Assembly (NCBI GenBank): GCA_029959085.1
Contig: JARWIR010000018.1
Span: 17,359,001 to 17,423,000, forward strand
Length of the DNA: 64,000 nt
Direction: 5' to 3'
Origin: Nemophila menziesii
Lineage: Eukaryota > Streptophyta > Magnoliopsida > Boraginales > Hydrophyllaceae
Shown: piece by piece, positions 54,725-64,000 of the stretch
Position numbering within the stretch: the first letter of the stretch is position 1
How the letters are laid out: each line of letters opens with the position of its first letter
Position numbers and translations under genes: made by a program
The notes under the pieces: generated by a model
Databases searched by the model: none
Told to the model about the DNA's origin: nothing
The model's input: only the letters and a program-made list of their open reading frames with translations

Positions 54725-57030
54725 AAGTTATCCGTGTTACACTAGTCATCATGACTTTAAGACGTTGCATCTCATCCTCAACCACCTTCACTTTCGCAGA
54801 CTCCAAGTTCAAAGCTTTAGAAGCAATTTTTTTCTTGCAATTCATCCAAATCCTCAGCCACTAACTTCATCTGGGTATTTAACTTATTCACTTTTGCAGA
54901 CTCTAGCTTCAACGCGTCACAAGCTTTTTTTTCTAACTGATCCATTACATCCAAATCCGCAGCCATCAAATTCATCTTGGACTCCATTGCATCCAGTTCA
55001 TAAACGTAATTCTCATTTTGACGCAATAGCCCATGAATTACCGAACCACCTCTTTCACCCATCTTCTCATCCAAACAAATGAAGAACTTGCAATCCATCG
55101 AACATCCTCAATACATACACTGGTAAAACCTCCTACCTAGATTCGCATCAAACCAAGAAGTGTGTACCTAAGCTAATTTCCCTCACATGCAATATGGAAC
55201 ACGAGGACACGGCGAGCCCACACTTTGGTCATTTGGTGTCTCCTTGTGTGTTCTAAATAAACACACCTAAAAAGGCAAGACACGTACCACAAGTGTACGG
55301 GTCGTCCAAGTAATATCCGGTAAACGGGATTTCGATCTCAGGGACGGATTAGGTATGACTAAAGTGTTATGCAATAAATGGAAATAGTTGCTTGAATGAC
55401 AATTAAAAGTAAAAGAGATATATTTTTGTTTTGTTTTTGTTTAAGGATTAAAGTGTAAAATATTAAACTAACTTAAGACTAATGCAAGAAAATAAAATAT
55501 GAAGAGACGCAAGGATGAGAGATAGTACTTGATTCACGCTAGGGTTTCACCAAAATAAACATAATTAATGCTTCTTCTAAGGGACAAATTAGTAACTAGT
55601 AATAGTCGGGATTCTAGATTCTCCTAAACCCCGTCAGGGTGGACTTAGGAGCTATTCTTAAATGTTACAAACCCTGCCAGGGCGATCATAATCCACCTTC
55701 GAATGTCAGGTTCTCAACCCAATTGGCTATAATATTAATTAAGTCCGTCAGGATCAATAATTTATATCTTACGTTTATTACCTATGTCTATAATTAAACC
55801 CCCCGTCAAGATAATCACTGCCACTAGTGAATAGCTTAATTACTAAAACATATGCCTAATTGGCCAAATTAAATATAGTGAAATAACCTTGCGATAATAA
55901 ACAATACTAAATTACTCAATTCGAATTAAATTATAAAAATCTCAAATCAGAAAAACATCAATCAAATAAATTAAGGTTCAACCCATATAGCGATTCTCAA
56001 GAACTTAAGAGGTTTAGCTCATAATGGAAAATAAAACTAAGCAAATAAAATTAAAAGACATAATGTTTACAGAAAGAAAAATAAATAAAACCTAATTAAG
56101 AGGTTGGGTTTGGCTGGGAACTGGAGAAGATGACTGCTACAACTCTTAGCTTTCTTCCTTCCTGCTTCACTCTGACTTGAATCCTTAAGCCTCTTTGATA
56201 ATTATATGAAGTGTGTGTAAAGGGGAGGCTAAGGGGGTGTATTTATAGGTGCTAGGAAGCCCTAATTCGTTTTTACTTGGAATGGAAGACAAGTAAAGAA
56301 CTCTTTAATTCGTAGCCCTAAAATCTAGGAAAGGTAAGATTTTGTTGCTGATTTGTTTTAGTCATATCTCTTTCAATACGTATCCGTTTGACACGTTCCA
56401 ATAGTCGAAACCGATTGTCTAGGGAAGCTCTATCTATTGGTCCAGACAATTCTCCCAAATTCCTAGCCAATCTTAAGTTATGTACTCGTCATTGAACGTG
56501 GCTGGAATTTCAGATTTATTTGACAGCTTTATTTTTTCCTTCTTTGCATATATCCTTCCTTAATCTTCTTATTTCCATGTAAATCTCTTTCCTTTACTTC
56601 TTAGACTTGACTTGGTCTCTAATTAATTACCATATATCTCTTAAAGCTTCACAATAAATAAATAATTAAACCGCATATGCTTTAAAAATTAATAAATTTA
56701 TAATTCAAGACTAGAAATAGGAAAGCGCACTCTAAAATTAGAAACTCGAATAAAATACTTCCTAACACACTAAAAATCACCTAAGACTTTAATTCTCACT
56801 TCTCCTCCTTGTATGAAATTTAAGAACCTACTAACTTTGCATTAAAAATAATCAAATTAACGCACAAAAGCTCTAAAAATGCAAATAGTCTAATTCCAAT
56901 GGGAGAAAGTGCAATATGATGAAATAAGAATAAAAGTCTAGCTAATATGTCAATTATTCACCTAAAATGATGTTTCCAGAGGGGTAATAATTAGAACAAA
57001 TAGGGAGACATCAGCATTCTGGGACGACAT
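54725..57030 (-). pseudogene. GRF zinc-finger/coiled-coil gene in the mudrB position, split by a solo LTR
   Basis: On the minus strand the gene starts with ATG at 57030 (MSSQN), 75 bp inside the right TIR. It is cut at 57014 by the solo LTR and resumes at 55233. The GRF zinc-finger pattern is clear: PYCM, a stop where the family has Cys, GKLA, a stop, VHTSWFDANLGRRFYQCM, a stop, then CKFFICLDEKM. A coiled-coil tail follows with a repeated ALKLESAKV / ALNLESAKV heptad-like unit, crossing a frameshift near 54820, to about 54725. GRF fingers bind nucleic acid in repair proteins and occur in many small plant proteins of unknown role. Its position and direction match mudrB of MuDR, but the sequence is unrelated as far as I can tell. 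Three stops, one frameshift and one insertion make it non-functional here. Confidence 0.7.
55234..57013 (-). repeat. Solo Athila LTR (1780 bp) inside the MULE GRF gene
   Basis: On the minus strand it begins TGATGTCTCCCTATTTG at 57013 and ends GGAGACACCA at 55234, with no internal element sequence. It is flanked by TCATT (55229-55233) and GCATT (57014-57018), four of five bases matching. The same LTR family occurs at 61141-63179. Removing it rejoins the GRF gene start. Confidence 0.85.
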
Positions 57031-57104
57031 TAATCTTAAAAAATAGGGCTTACTTCAGATTATAATCGACGAACGTGGAAGATTGCAATAAATTTTGAAA
57101 TTAG

Positions 57105-57434
57105 GGTTCTTCAATCGCCCCCAATTCGTTGGAATGATTTAATGGATTATGCTTTATTATTTTTGTTTTAAATTTGTGTATATATAATTTAGGTGATTAG
57201 GAACTGCTATATATACCTTTATCAATTAATGGGTTATGTTTATTAAATTAGAAAATCAATTTTTTAATTAAATAAAAATAGCGCACATGACCAACTAACG
57301 ACGATTTTTTACGGTTTAACTAGGGGTAACGAGTCACGAAATTTAAATTTAGGGGGTAACCAGTATCGTTTTAAACAGTGAGAGGTAAGTTGTCAAACGG
57401 TCCATTGTACACGGGGTACCAGATGTATTTACTC
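57105..57434 (-). repeat. MULE right terminal inverted repeat
   Basis: Mate of 48312-48640. The GRF-type gene starts at 57030, just inside this repeat. Confidence 0.85.
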
Positions 57435-57453
57435 TAAGTAAAAATATGTCTTT

Positions 57454-57569
57454 CTGGTTTTGAATACATCTGATAAACACTTTGGGCTTGTAAGATTCCC
57501 ATAAGATTCAGTCCCAAGACCTCTTGGTCACTGCAAAGTAGTATAACCACTAGACCAACTATCGATCTT
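57454..57569 (-). mobile_element. tRNA-derived SINE at the MULE border, 116 bp
   Basis: On the minus strand ATAGTTGGTCTAGTGGTTAT is A-box-like and GGTCTTGGGACTGAATC is B-box-like. It is flanked by a perfect 14-bp direct repeat AAAAATATGTCTTT (57440-57453 and 57570-57583). The left copy overlaps the last bases of the MULE target duplication. Confidence 0.75.
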
Positions 57570-57583
57570 AAAAATATGTCTTT

Positions 57584-57880
57584 CCAATATTAACCATTCA
57601 TTATTCATTAAATAAAAAAAATTATCGACCATTCAAAATAATAAAAAATAGGAATATATAATAAAATTATTTCGTTAAATGACATTGCGTTTTATTCAAT
57701 AAATGGCATTATCAACGTGTCATTATTTCCACTTAATAATAATAAATTTGTTAAAATTGATGGGGAGAAATAAATATTATGAAAGTAATGAAATATGTAA
57801 CATAAAATAAGTACTTGATTTTAATGTTTTAATATAAATTATTTGTCACTAAACAAATAAATTCATAAAACATGGCAAGA
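57584..57880. other. No gene seen
   Basis: AT-rich flank between the SINE and a MITE; nothing supported. Confidence 0.5.
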
Positions 57881-58055
57881 GTAATGATATATACCACCTA
57901 AATTCCTACAACCCATGACGTGGCTTGATTTGAATACAAATAAAACGCAAATCCAGTCGAGAAAATAAATAATTAACGATATAGTTTCACCCAAATCACG
58001 TCATGTAATAGGTGGTATATTGGATAGTATGAATTTACATGGTATATATCATTAC
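57881..58055. mobile_element. Short inverted-repeat MITE, copy 2
   Basis: Ends GTAATGATATATAC and GTATATATCATTAC, interior ACCACCTAAATT and CACGTCATG, about 175 bp. Same family and length as 40394-40566. Confidence 0.75.
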
Positions 58056-58187
58056 GCATATGACAATGACCATACATCTATTATTATTCAAAAATCGTAA
58101 CAAATATCGTAATATCTTGAATAAATATCATTTATTACCTAGTTATTAAAAGAGAATTAGAAAAATATCTTAAAATCTTAAATACTT

Positions 58188-58335
58188 TTTGGGTTATATG
58201 GGTGATCCAGGCTAGCTTGCGCGCACCTAACTAATCCCGCGAAGATATACATCCCTCCCCATATATATTCTCATGGTAAATCAGAACTAGGTTACACATG
58301 TTTAAGGAGGGGTTCGAGCATTGTAAAACAAAAAA
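58188..58335 (-). mobile_element. Au-like SINE, second copy
   Basis: GGGTGATCCAGGCTAGCTTG then CGCGCACC, and AGGAGGGGTTCGAGCATTG, as in 53132-53281. Flanks share only a short AAATACTT, so the duplication is less certain. An A-run follows at 58327-58338. Confidence 0.65.
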
Positions 58336-58694
58336 AAATTTACTCAAATACTTACGCAACTACTAATATTAATATTTGAATGTCGACAAAAGTGATCGAA
58401 ATTGTAATTTTTAAAATGGACACGCTTTTATAGATAATAAAAAAATTATTGACTATATAGACGAAAACACTAAGAATTACAAAATACTTAAATGTGAAAG
58501 TGTTATAATATATAAAGTAAAATAAGTAATTAAATTACAAGTGCTACCATCATTGTTTTTAGATGTTTTTACCCTTTTAGATAGAGATGAAATCATGAAA
58601 TTATTATAAGTGAAATGGTTTATTAAGTTAAGTACTATTTGTTACCATAAATTGTAGTTTGTACTATCTTAATCAAGATTTTTTTTTTCAGAAT
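58336..58694. other. No gene seen
   Basis: AT-rich sequence left of the truncated Athila relative; nothing supported. Confidence 0.5.
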
Positions 58695-59295
58695 CATGAA
58701 ATTTAAATAAATAAAGTAAACAAGGGTTATAGATTACTTCCAAAGAGTTGATCACATCAAGGATATGAATTGATGATCAGAAAGAATTTGGCTAAGAAGA
58801 ATATAATTAATTCAGGGATAGAAGGCTAAAAAGGATTCAAAGGGCTAACAAAGAACTGCCTTTATCATTTTTCTATCTACACGGCTTGCCTCTAGTTCAT
58901 ACATAAGTGGGTCCTCTACTCATTCAGATCTCACGTTCTACAAACCACTCATTATCCTTAATCACAAGTTTACTTCTTTTGCATTGTTCATTAATTTTTC
59001 CTATCAATTATCTCATATTCGCATGCAATCTAAGTGCGTTTTATACTAACTCCTAAAGTCGACTATTTTCTATCATAAATTCATGAAAAGCATGCTTAAT
59101 GGGGGCATTTAAAATACTCTACAGTCAAACGCAACCCTAATAAATATTTCTTTCCGAAACATGTAAAACACAAAAAATTGGGATGAGGCAACAAACCCCA
59201 CCCCGAACTCAAAAGTGAGTCGTATCCCCATGACTCGAAAAAGTCTCAATAAAGCAATAAAATTAAAAACTAAACTACCTATTGCTTACCATTAA
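58695..59295 (-). other. Truncated 3' non-coding region of the third element
   Basis: Contains the reverse of TTCGAGTCATGGGGATAC and TTTTGAGTTCGGGGTGGGG (59196-59214) and the AAAGGCAGTTCTTTGTTAGC-type stretch that matches the inner element near 32240-32400. Confidence 0.6.
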
Positions 59296-59760
59296 TTAAG
59301 AAGAAGAATTAGAACGGGGTACCTGGCCATAAAGATCCATCATGTCCTCCTCCGAAGAAGAAGAATAATTATCAATATCCATGATCGTAGTTACCTCTTC
59401 CAATTGTGAATTAATTTGTGCAATTTCCTCTTAATGTGCTTTGTTTTCTTTCCTTAAATGATTGACTTCATGCTGCAATTTGATAGCCCATGGGGGTGTG
59501 CAAGAATTATTCTGATATGAAGAGGAAGAAGAAAAACCTTGATCTTGAATTTGTGTCTTTTCTTTAGGCTTTGATGGTACCTTCATCCTAGCTGTGAATT
59601 TCTTGTGTAGTGGTTGTGCAGGTGCCTCTTCCTGTTGTTTCTTTTCAATAGGCTCATCAAGATCGATGGCCGTTTCAATTGTGGCCCCAGGCAAATTTTT
59701 GTTCTTCCCTAGGATTGAACACTTCCTCTTATAATCCATAGCATCTGTTATGTTTGTCAT
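59296..59760 (-). pseudogene. Small accessory ORF of the third Athila element, unrecognised
   Basis: ATG at 59760 (MTNITDAMD), about ten bases after a CTTGAGTTTGGGGT polypurine-like tract on the same strand. YKRKCSILGKNKNLPGATIE, a Glu/Gln-rich then Lys/Arg-rich middle, IQDQGFSSSSS, TPPWAIKLQHEVNHLRKE (coiled-coil-like), a TAA at 59431-59433, then in frame an acidic SSSSEED run and a terminal MDLYGQVP. It is homologous to the ORF at 31351-31792 over its whole length. Confidence 0.6.
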
Positions 59761-60119
59761 GTTTGATTTGACCCCAAACTCAAGTTTCACCAAGAATAGA
59801 ATAAAGTTAAGAAAGATTAGTGTAGCTTGAGTTTCTTGCTTGGATTTGATGAAAAAGGAAGTTTTCTTGATGAATCTTGGAAGAATTCTTGATAGCTTGA
59901 TGATCTTGATGGTGTTTTATGGTGTAGTGTGATGAATTTGATAAATAAATTATGTTTATGGAAGATGGAGGAGAGGATTATTGATGATATGGTGTTTGTT
60001 ATAGAGGTTAATTCACGCTTCAAAGTCTATTTATAAGGTTGGGAGCTAGAAAATTCGTATGGGAGAGACTAGGGTTTGCACTTGATAAGGTAAGAAGTGT
60101 ATAAGGCAACAAAGTCTTC

Positions 60120-60480
60120 AAAACCGACATACTGACCGGCATACCGGCGAAATAGCCGGCTTACCGGTGCTGGACGTCTTTCTTTATGTAACTTTCTTCC
60201 TTGAACCCGAGTCCACTACCCGAGGCCACGTGTTTTTGGGCACCGGCATACCGGCGGTATCACCAGCTAGCCAGTGCGCTGTTCTTCGAAAAAATTTGCT
60301 CCGTCAAAATACCCGAGTCGAGCTACCCGAGGGCACGTGATTTCCTTCTGGCCGGCATACCGGTGCGCCTATTCAATTTTTCTTTCCCTCTCGGAAAACA
60401 ACCCGAGTCCTAGACACGAGGACTCGTGTTTACCTCCACCGGCATGTCGGTGATCTGACCAGCTAGCCAGCCAGTGCAAC
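60120..60480 (-). repeat. GC-rich tandem hairpin array of the third Athila element
   Basis: Imperfect units with ACCGGCATACCGG / GGCTTACCGGTG inverted pairs, ACCCGAG...CACGTG segments and a CCCGAGTC element. Relative position matches 22345-22740 and 30640-31000, and its motifs resemble the outer array more than the inner one. Confidence 0.65.
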
Positions 60481-60714
60481 AGATTTTTCCCTCTTTTGTT
60501 CCTCAGCACCCCAAACTCAATTCCTGCACAATTAACACACGACCTTTCTCATTTCTTTTAAAAGTAGACACTATGACTCGACATTATACTTAAAAATATA
60601 CACTAGGAATTGAAAAACATAAAGCAATAAACTAATATATAAATAAAATGGCTTTTGTTTAACGTCGTTAAGCTCGACGGGTTACCTCTCGCATCACTTT
60701 TTCACATAACCTCC

Positions 60715-61139
60715 CTAGCAGTGAGTGAGTTTATCAACGTTTGCTACACGGAACTTGCATCCCTTGGCTTTTATTACCACAAATTGATCTGAGATAACCC
60801 TTGTGACCTTGAAAGGTCCTAGCCAATAACTATTGGGTTCGCGTGCTTTTTGAGGAGGATCAGGATTTTTCATCGCGACTTTTTCGCCCACACTGAACTC
60901 CTTCTTCTTTCTTTTCTTAGGTTCTTTAGGAACCTTCATAGCACACACCTTTTCTTTCTTTTTAGCATGGTCAAGGTGTGGATTTTCCTTAGGATATGGA
61001 GGATTTTTGTTAGGTGGTTTTTTTCTGAGCTCTCTTTCCTCCATTCCTAAGGTTTCCACAACCTTAGTTGGCTCTTTTTATTCTTGTTCAATCACATCTA
61101 TCCGGAAGCACTCCTCCTTGGAGTCCAAAAACTTCATTG
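60715..61139 (-). pseudogene. Protease end joined to integrase C-terminal-like tail (third element)
   Basis: MKFLDSKEECFRIDVIEQE aligns with the end of the inner element's protease region (MKLPMSKDECFKIDVIGKM). After a stop come KKPPNKNPPYPKENP, a KVPKEPKKRKKKEFSVGEKV stretch and YWLGPFKVTRVI to VANVDKLTHC, the integrase barrel-like tail. The joint corresponds to that at 21870-21930 in the outer element. There are 114 open codons after the stop. Confidence 0.6.
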
Positions 61140-61140
61140 G

Positions 61141-63179
61141 TGGTGGGTCCTAGGGTGTTAGAAAATAAAGTTATAAATAAAGAGGAACCATAATCTGCAA
61201 GTGTAAAGTTGTCCCAAGTAATATATGATAATCAAGTTCGTTCTCAGAGACGGATTAGGTTCAACCCAAATATTAATCAAGTAGTAAGAATAATTGCTAA
61301 ACAGAAAAATAAAAGATAAGAATTTTTGTTTGGTTTTTGTAAATTAAAGATGCAAATAAAATAAAGACTAAAAGTAAATAAACAGAATTGAAATAAAGCA
61401 AATAAACGACTAACTTCAGATAAGAGAGATACTTGAGTCTCGCAATGAATCCACTTAATCAATATAATCTATGCTATGTTTAAGGGTAGAATTGGGATTA
61501 TAATATTAGTCGGGACTCTAATATCTCCTAGCCCCCTATCGATGGACCTAGGAGCTATCCTAAAGTACTATAAACCCCTGTATGGGCGAATATGCCTCTT
61601 CGTATGATATGATTTTACCTCTTTGGCTATGTAACTAGTTAAGTCTGTCGGTGAATAACGGACATCACACGGGTATTACCTAGATCTGTATTCAAACCCC
61701 CCCTGTCGGATGATCACTTCGCCACTAAAGTGAATAGCCCGAATACTAAAAGCTATATCTAGTTGTTCCTAAAAGAAATAGTAATGAAAAAAAGTAATAT
61801 CCAATATATGAAACTCAATTCAATTTAAATCTAAATTAAACAATCCCAAATTCAAAACCTAGATTAATTAATTAAGGTTCATCCCTTTAACGCGATTCTC
61901 AAGTATAAGAAGTTTAGCTAATGATAAAATTAAAGACTAACAATGAATAGAAGGAGTTCATGTTCAAATACAAAATATAAATTAATAACCTAAATGGTAG
62001 GATGACTGTTGATGGAAGAACAGGATTCCTCCAGCACTAGCTTCTCCTTACCTTCTTTCTCTGACTTGAAAACCTTAAGCCTCTTGTGTAATTCTCTGAA
62101 GTGTGTGAAAAGAGGAGGATAAGGGGTATATTTATAGGTGTTAGCAAGCCCTAGGTCGAATTTACTTGGAGTGGAAGACAAGTTAAGAACTCTTAAATTC
62201 GTAGCCCTAAAATCTAGGAAAGGTAAGATTCCGCTGCTGATTTGTTTTGGTAATATCTTCTTCAATACTTATCCGTATGACGTGTTCCAATATTCCAAAC
62301 CGCTTGTTTCGGAAATCTCTTTCCATTGGTCCAGACCACTTGCCCAAATTCCTAGCCAATATTAATTTATGGACTCAAATTTGAAACGTGGTTGGAATTT
62401 CAGATTCATATGGCAACTTTATGGTCTGTTTGGTTTGTGAAAACATTTTCTGTTTTTGTTTTCAGAATATATTTTTAGAAAATGATTTTCGTTTCCTTTT
62501 CAAAAAATTTAGAAAATATGGAAAACGTCGATTTCACATTCTCCAATATAGCATTGTTTTCATTAAATTTTCTAGAGATCTGTTTTCATTTTCTGTAGCC
62601 AAACACGTTTTTATTAGTATTTTCAAAAATATAGAAAATGAAAACAGAAAACACCCATTATTTTCACGAACCAAATAGGGTCTTATCTTTTCCTTCTTTG
62701 CATACATCCTTCCTAAATCTTCTTATTTCCATGTAAATCTTCTTTCCTTTACTTCTTTAACTTGACTTGGTCTCTAATTAATTACCATATATATTTTAAA
62801 GTTTCACAATAAATAAATAATTAAACCGCATATGCTTTAAAAAGAATAAATTAATAATTCAAGAAACAGAAATAGGAAAGTGCACTCTAAAAATAGAAAG
62901 TCGAGTAAAAGTACTTCCTAACACACTAAAATACCCTAAGACTTTAATTCTCACTTCTCCTCCTTGGATTGGTCTTTCATGAAATTCAAGAACCTACTAA
63001 CTTTGCTCTAAAAACAATCAAATTTACGCACAAAAGCTCTAAAAATGCAAATAGTCAATTTCCAAGGGGAGAAAGTGCAATATAATTAAATAAGCATAAA
63101 AGTATATCAAATAAGTCATTTATTCACCTAAAAGGATGTCTCCAAAGGGCTAATAATTAGAACAAATAGGGAGACATCA
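61141..63179 (-). repeat. 3' LTR of a further Athila element that leaves the window
   Basis: On the minus strand it starts TGATGTCTCCC at 63179 and ends CCTAGGACCCACCA at 61141. Without the MITE inside it is about 1775 bp, close to the solo LTR at 55234-57013 (1780 bp). A polypurine tract lies just beyond 63179, so the body of the element extends to the right, beyond 64000. The left flank base run is ATTGG; its partner would lie outside the window. Confidence 0.85.
62422..62682. mobile_element. Tourist-like MITE inside the LTR, 261 bp
   Basis: TGGTCTGTTTGGTTTGTGAA on the left and the complement of GACCCTATTTGGTTCGTGAA on the right, flanked by TTA (62419-62421 and 62683-62685). The solo LTR at 55234 has the uninterrupted site near 56527 (GCTTTATTTTTTCC), which serves as an empty-site control. 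Confidence 0.85.
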
Positions 63180-63195
63180 AGACCCCAAACTCAAA
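63180..63195 (-). other. Polypurine tract of the right-hand Athila element
   Basis: On the minus strand TTTGAGTTTGGGGTCT lies directly before the LTR. Confidence 0.85.
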
Positions 63196-64000
63196 CATTT
63201 GTCGTCCCGACAAAGTAAAATAAAAACAAAGGATATTTTAGGTGAACGCGGAAGGTAGAATCTAATAAATATTCCCAAAGCACAACTTAAAACAAATCTC
63301 ATATAGTCTAATCTAGGAATTAATATACACATACACTTTTCATGCAAAATCAAACACAAAATAATATCAATCCAAAATTAATTTCACAATGCTAGAAGGT
63401 TACGCTTATTACTTATCTCAAGATGGTGGCTATAGGGTGTTCCTCAATCTTTACTTGCTTTGAACGCTCCACTTAGTATACTCCCTATTAACTCACTTTG
63501 TATCTAGGAATCACGAGGTATTTACGGTTTTAGCGTAGGCTTAAGGACGGTATGGTATGTATATTTGGTAAATTTGAAGTGAACTTTTGGCTCTCTCCTC
63601 ACTTACCATCAAAAAACTGTCCAAGAGCTTGAGTTTACACTCGAATAACGTTCTCACTCAATCCATTTGACGCTCTTAATTAGCGTCCCCAAATTAATCC
63701 AATAATCACTAAGGATGATTCACATAAAAATTTCCACTTTGCCGGTCCAAATATATGTTCTTTTCATATGAAAATTTTCTTTTCTTTATAGCCATGACTC
63801 TATTTTTGATGTTGAGATATCATGCTATTATTTTATAAATTATGCCTTTTCATAACTCTAGCTCGTATCTTCTTTTTCATTTACTATTACCCCGGCAAAG
63901 GGTTACAATATAATAAACCTGTGAATCATCATCAAAATATAGCACAGAGCACAATTGATAAGCTCGAAAATCCCAACCCAATGTAAATTCCCATATAGTG
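63196..64000 (-). other. 3' non-coding region of the right-hand Athila element (continues past the window)
   Basis: No gene. Contains the reverse complements of TATCGGGACGAC-like, GAGTGAGAACGTTATTCGAG, GGACCGGCAAAG and ACCCTTTGCCGGGGTAATAG motifs found before the 3' LTRs of the outer and inner elements. Confidence 0.75.

Larger units (their letters stand above)
48312..57434. mobile_element. MuDR-type MULE, 9.1 kb, two convergent genes, with nested insertions
   Basis: Long terminal inverted repeats of about 330 bp start GAGTAAATACATYTGKTACC and run through GTTTGACA, TTTCGTGACTCGTTACCCCT, GTCGTTAGTTGGTCA and CCTAATCACCTAAA to CATTCCAACGA. A perfect 9-bp duplication TAAGTAAAA flanks the element (48303-48311 and 57435-57443), which is diagnostic of Mutator. 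Inside, a mudrA-like transposase gene reads rightward from the left end and a GRF zinc-finger/coiled-coil gene reads leftward from the right end. Later insertions are a SINE (53132-53281) and a solo Athila LTR (55234-57013). Both genes are decayed. Confidence 0.9.
58695..61140 (-). mobile_element. Third Athila relative, core-less and truncated, minus orientation
   Basis: On the minus strand: end of protease joined to an integrase-tail-like piece (61139-60715), hairpin array (60480-60120), accessory ORF (59760-59296) and part of the 3' non-coding region (59295-58695), where homology ends before any polypurine tract or LTR. At 61141 it is interrupted by the LTR of another Athila element. It has no RT, RNase H or integrase core, as in the outer element at 17618. 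Confidence 0.75.

Noticed and set aside
63177..63359. Minus-strand open frame of 60 codons
   Set aside because: Lies in the Athila polypurine tract and 3' non-coding region; no coding signal.

Overview
The window reads as nuclear DNA of a flowering plant, most likely a eudicot. It is AT-rich, its genes have GT-AG introns, and it holds plant-specific families (PLATZ zinc-binding factor, GT61 glycosyltransferase, RLK-like pseudokinase, plant GRF zinc finger, Athila-lineage Ty3/Gypsy, Tork-like Ty1/Copia, MuDR-type MULE, Tourist/Stowaway MITEs, tRNA-derived SINEs). There are no operons, bacterial genes or CRISPR arrays. Most of the sequence is transposable elements, several nested in one another. 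Only two host-type genes look possibly functional: a PLATZ-like gene (40648-41523) and an intact two-exon GT61 gene (45971-47645). All introns, domain matches and LTR divergences given here were read by eye.

Layout. 1-1080: a duplicated block studded with a near-palindromic TGGGYGTATRCCCA motif. 1521-4230 (-): a decayed multi-exon transposon gene with a DUF1985-like part and a Ulp1-like part. 4749-5690 (+) and 6984-15762 (-): two inverted paralogs of one RLK-like pseudokinase. The minus copy was hit in the same exon by a hAT-type element (8669-9528, 8-bp duplication GACGGAAC) and by a full-length Copia element (9619-15406, 5-bp duplication TGAAG, 657-bp LTRs identical by eye, uninterrupted 1339-aa polyprotein). 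16666-17130: two abutting Tourist-like MITEs, then a long CT microsatellite.

17618-38384 is an Athila-type element whose RT/RNase H/integrase core is missing. A second, pol-bearing Athila element (23540-34820, duplication GTTGG) sits inside its 3' ORF. LTR divergence (about 3.8% outer, about 1.3% inner, 0% Copia) agrees with the nesting order. 38385-39830 is a LINE tail split by a Stowaway. 43366-44620 (-) is a hAT transposase relic.

48312-57434 is a 9.1-kb MULE with TIRs of about 330 bp and a perfect 9-bp duplication (TAAGTAAAA). A mudrA-like transposase gene enters from the left end and a GRF zinc-finger/coiled-coil gene enters from the right end, so the two converge as in MuDR. Both are decayed. 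A solo Athila LTR splits the GRF gene and a SINE sits between the two genes. 58695-61140 (-) is another core-less Athila relative, interrupted at 61141 by the 3' LTR of one more Athila element that runs off the window end.

The most interesting material is (i) the MULE with a GRF gene in the mudrB position, and (ii) the 3' half of the Athila family. Three copies share a GC-rich tandem hairpin array, a small unrecognised accessory ORF and repeated polypurine-tract-like motifs at matching positions, and two of the three share the same pol-core deletion, which suggests a non-autonomous lineage moved in trans.
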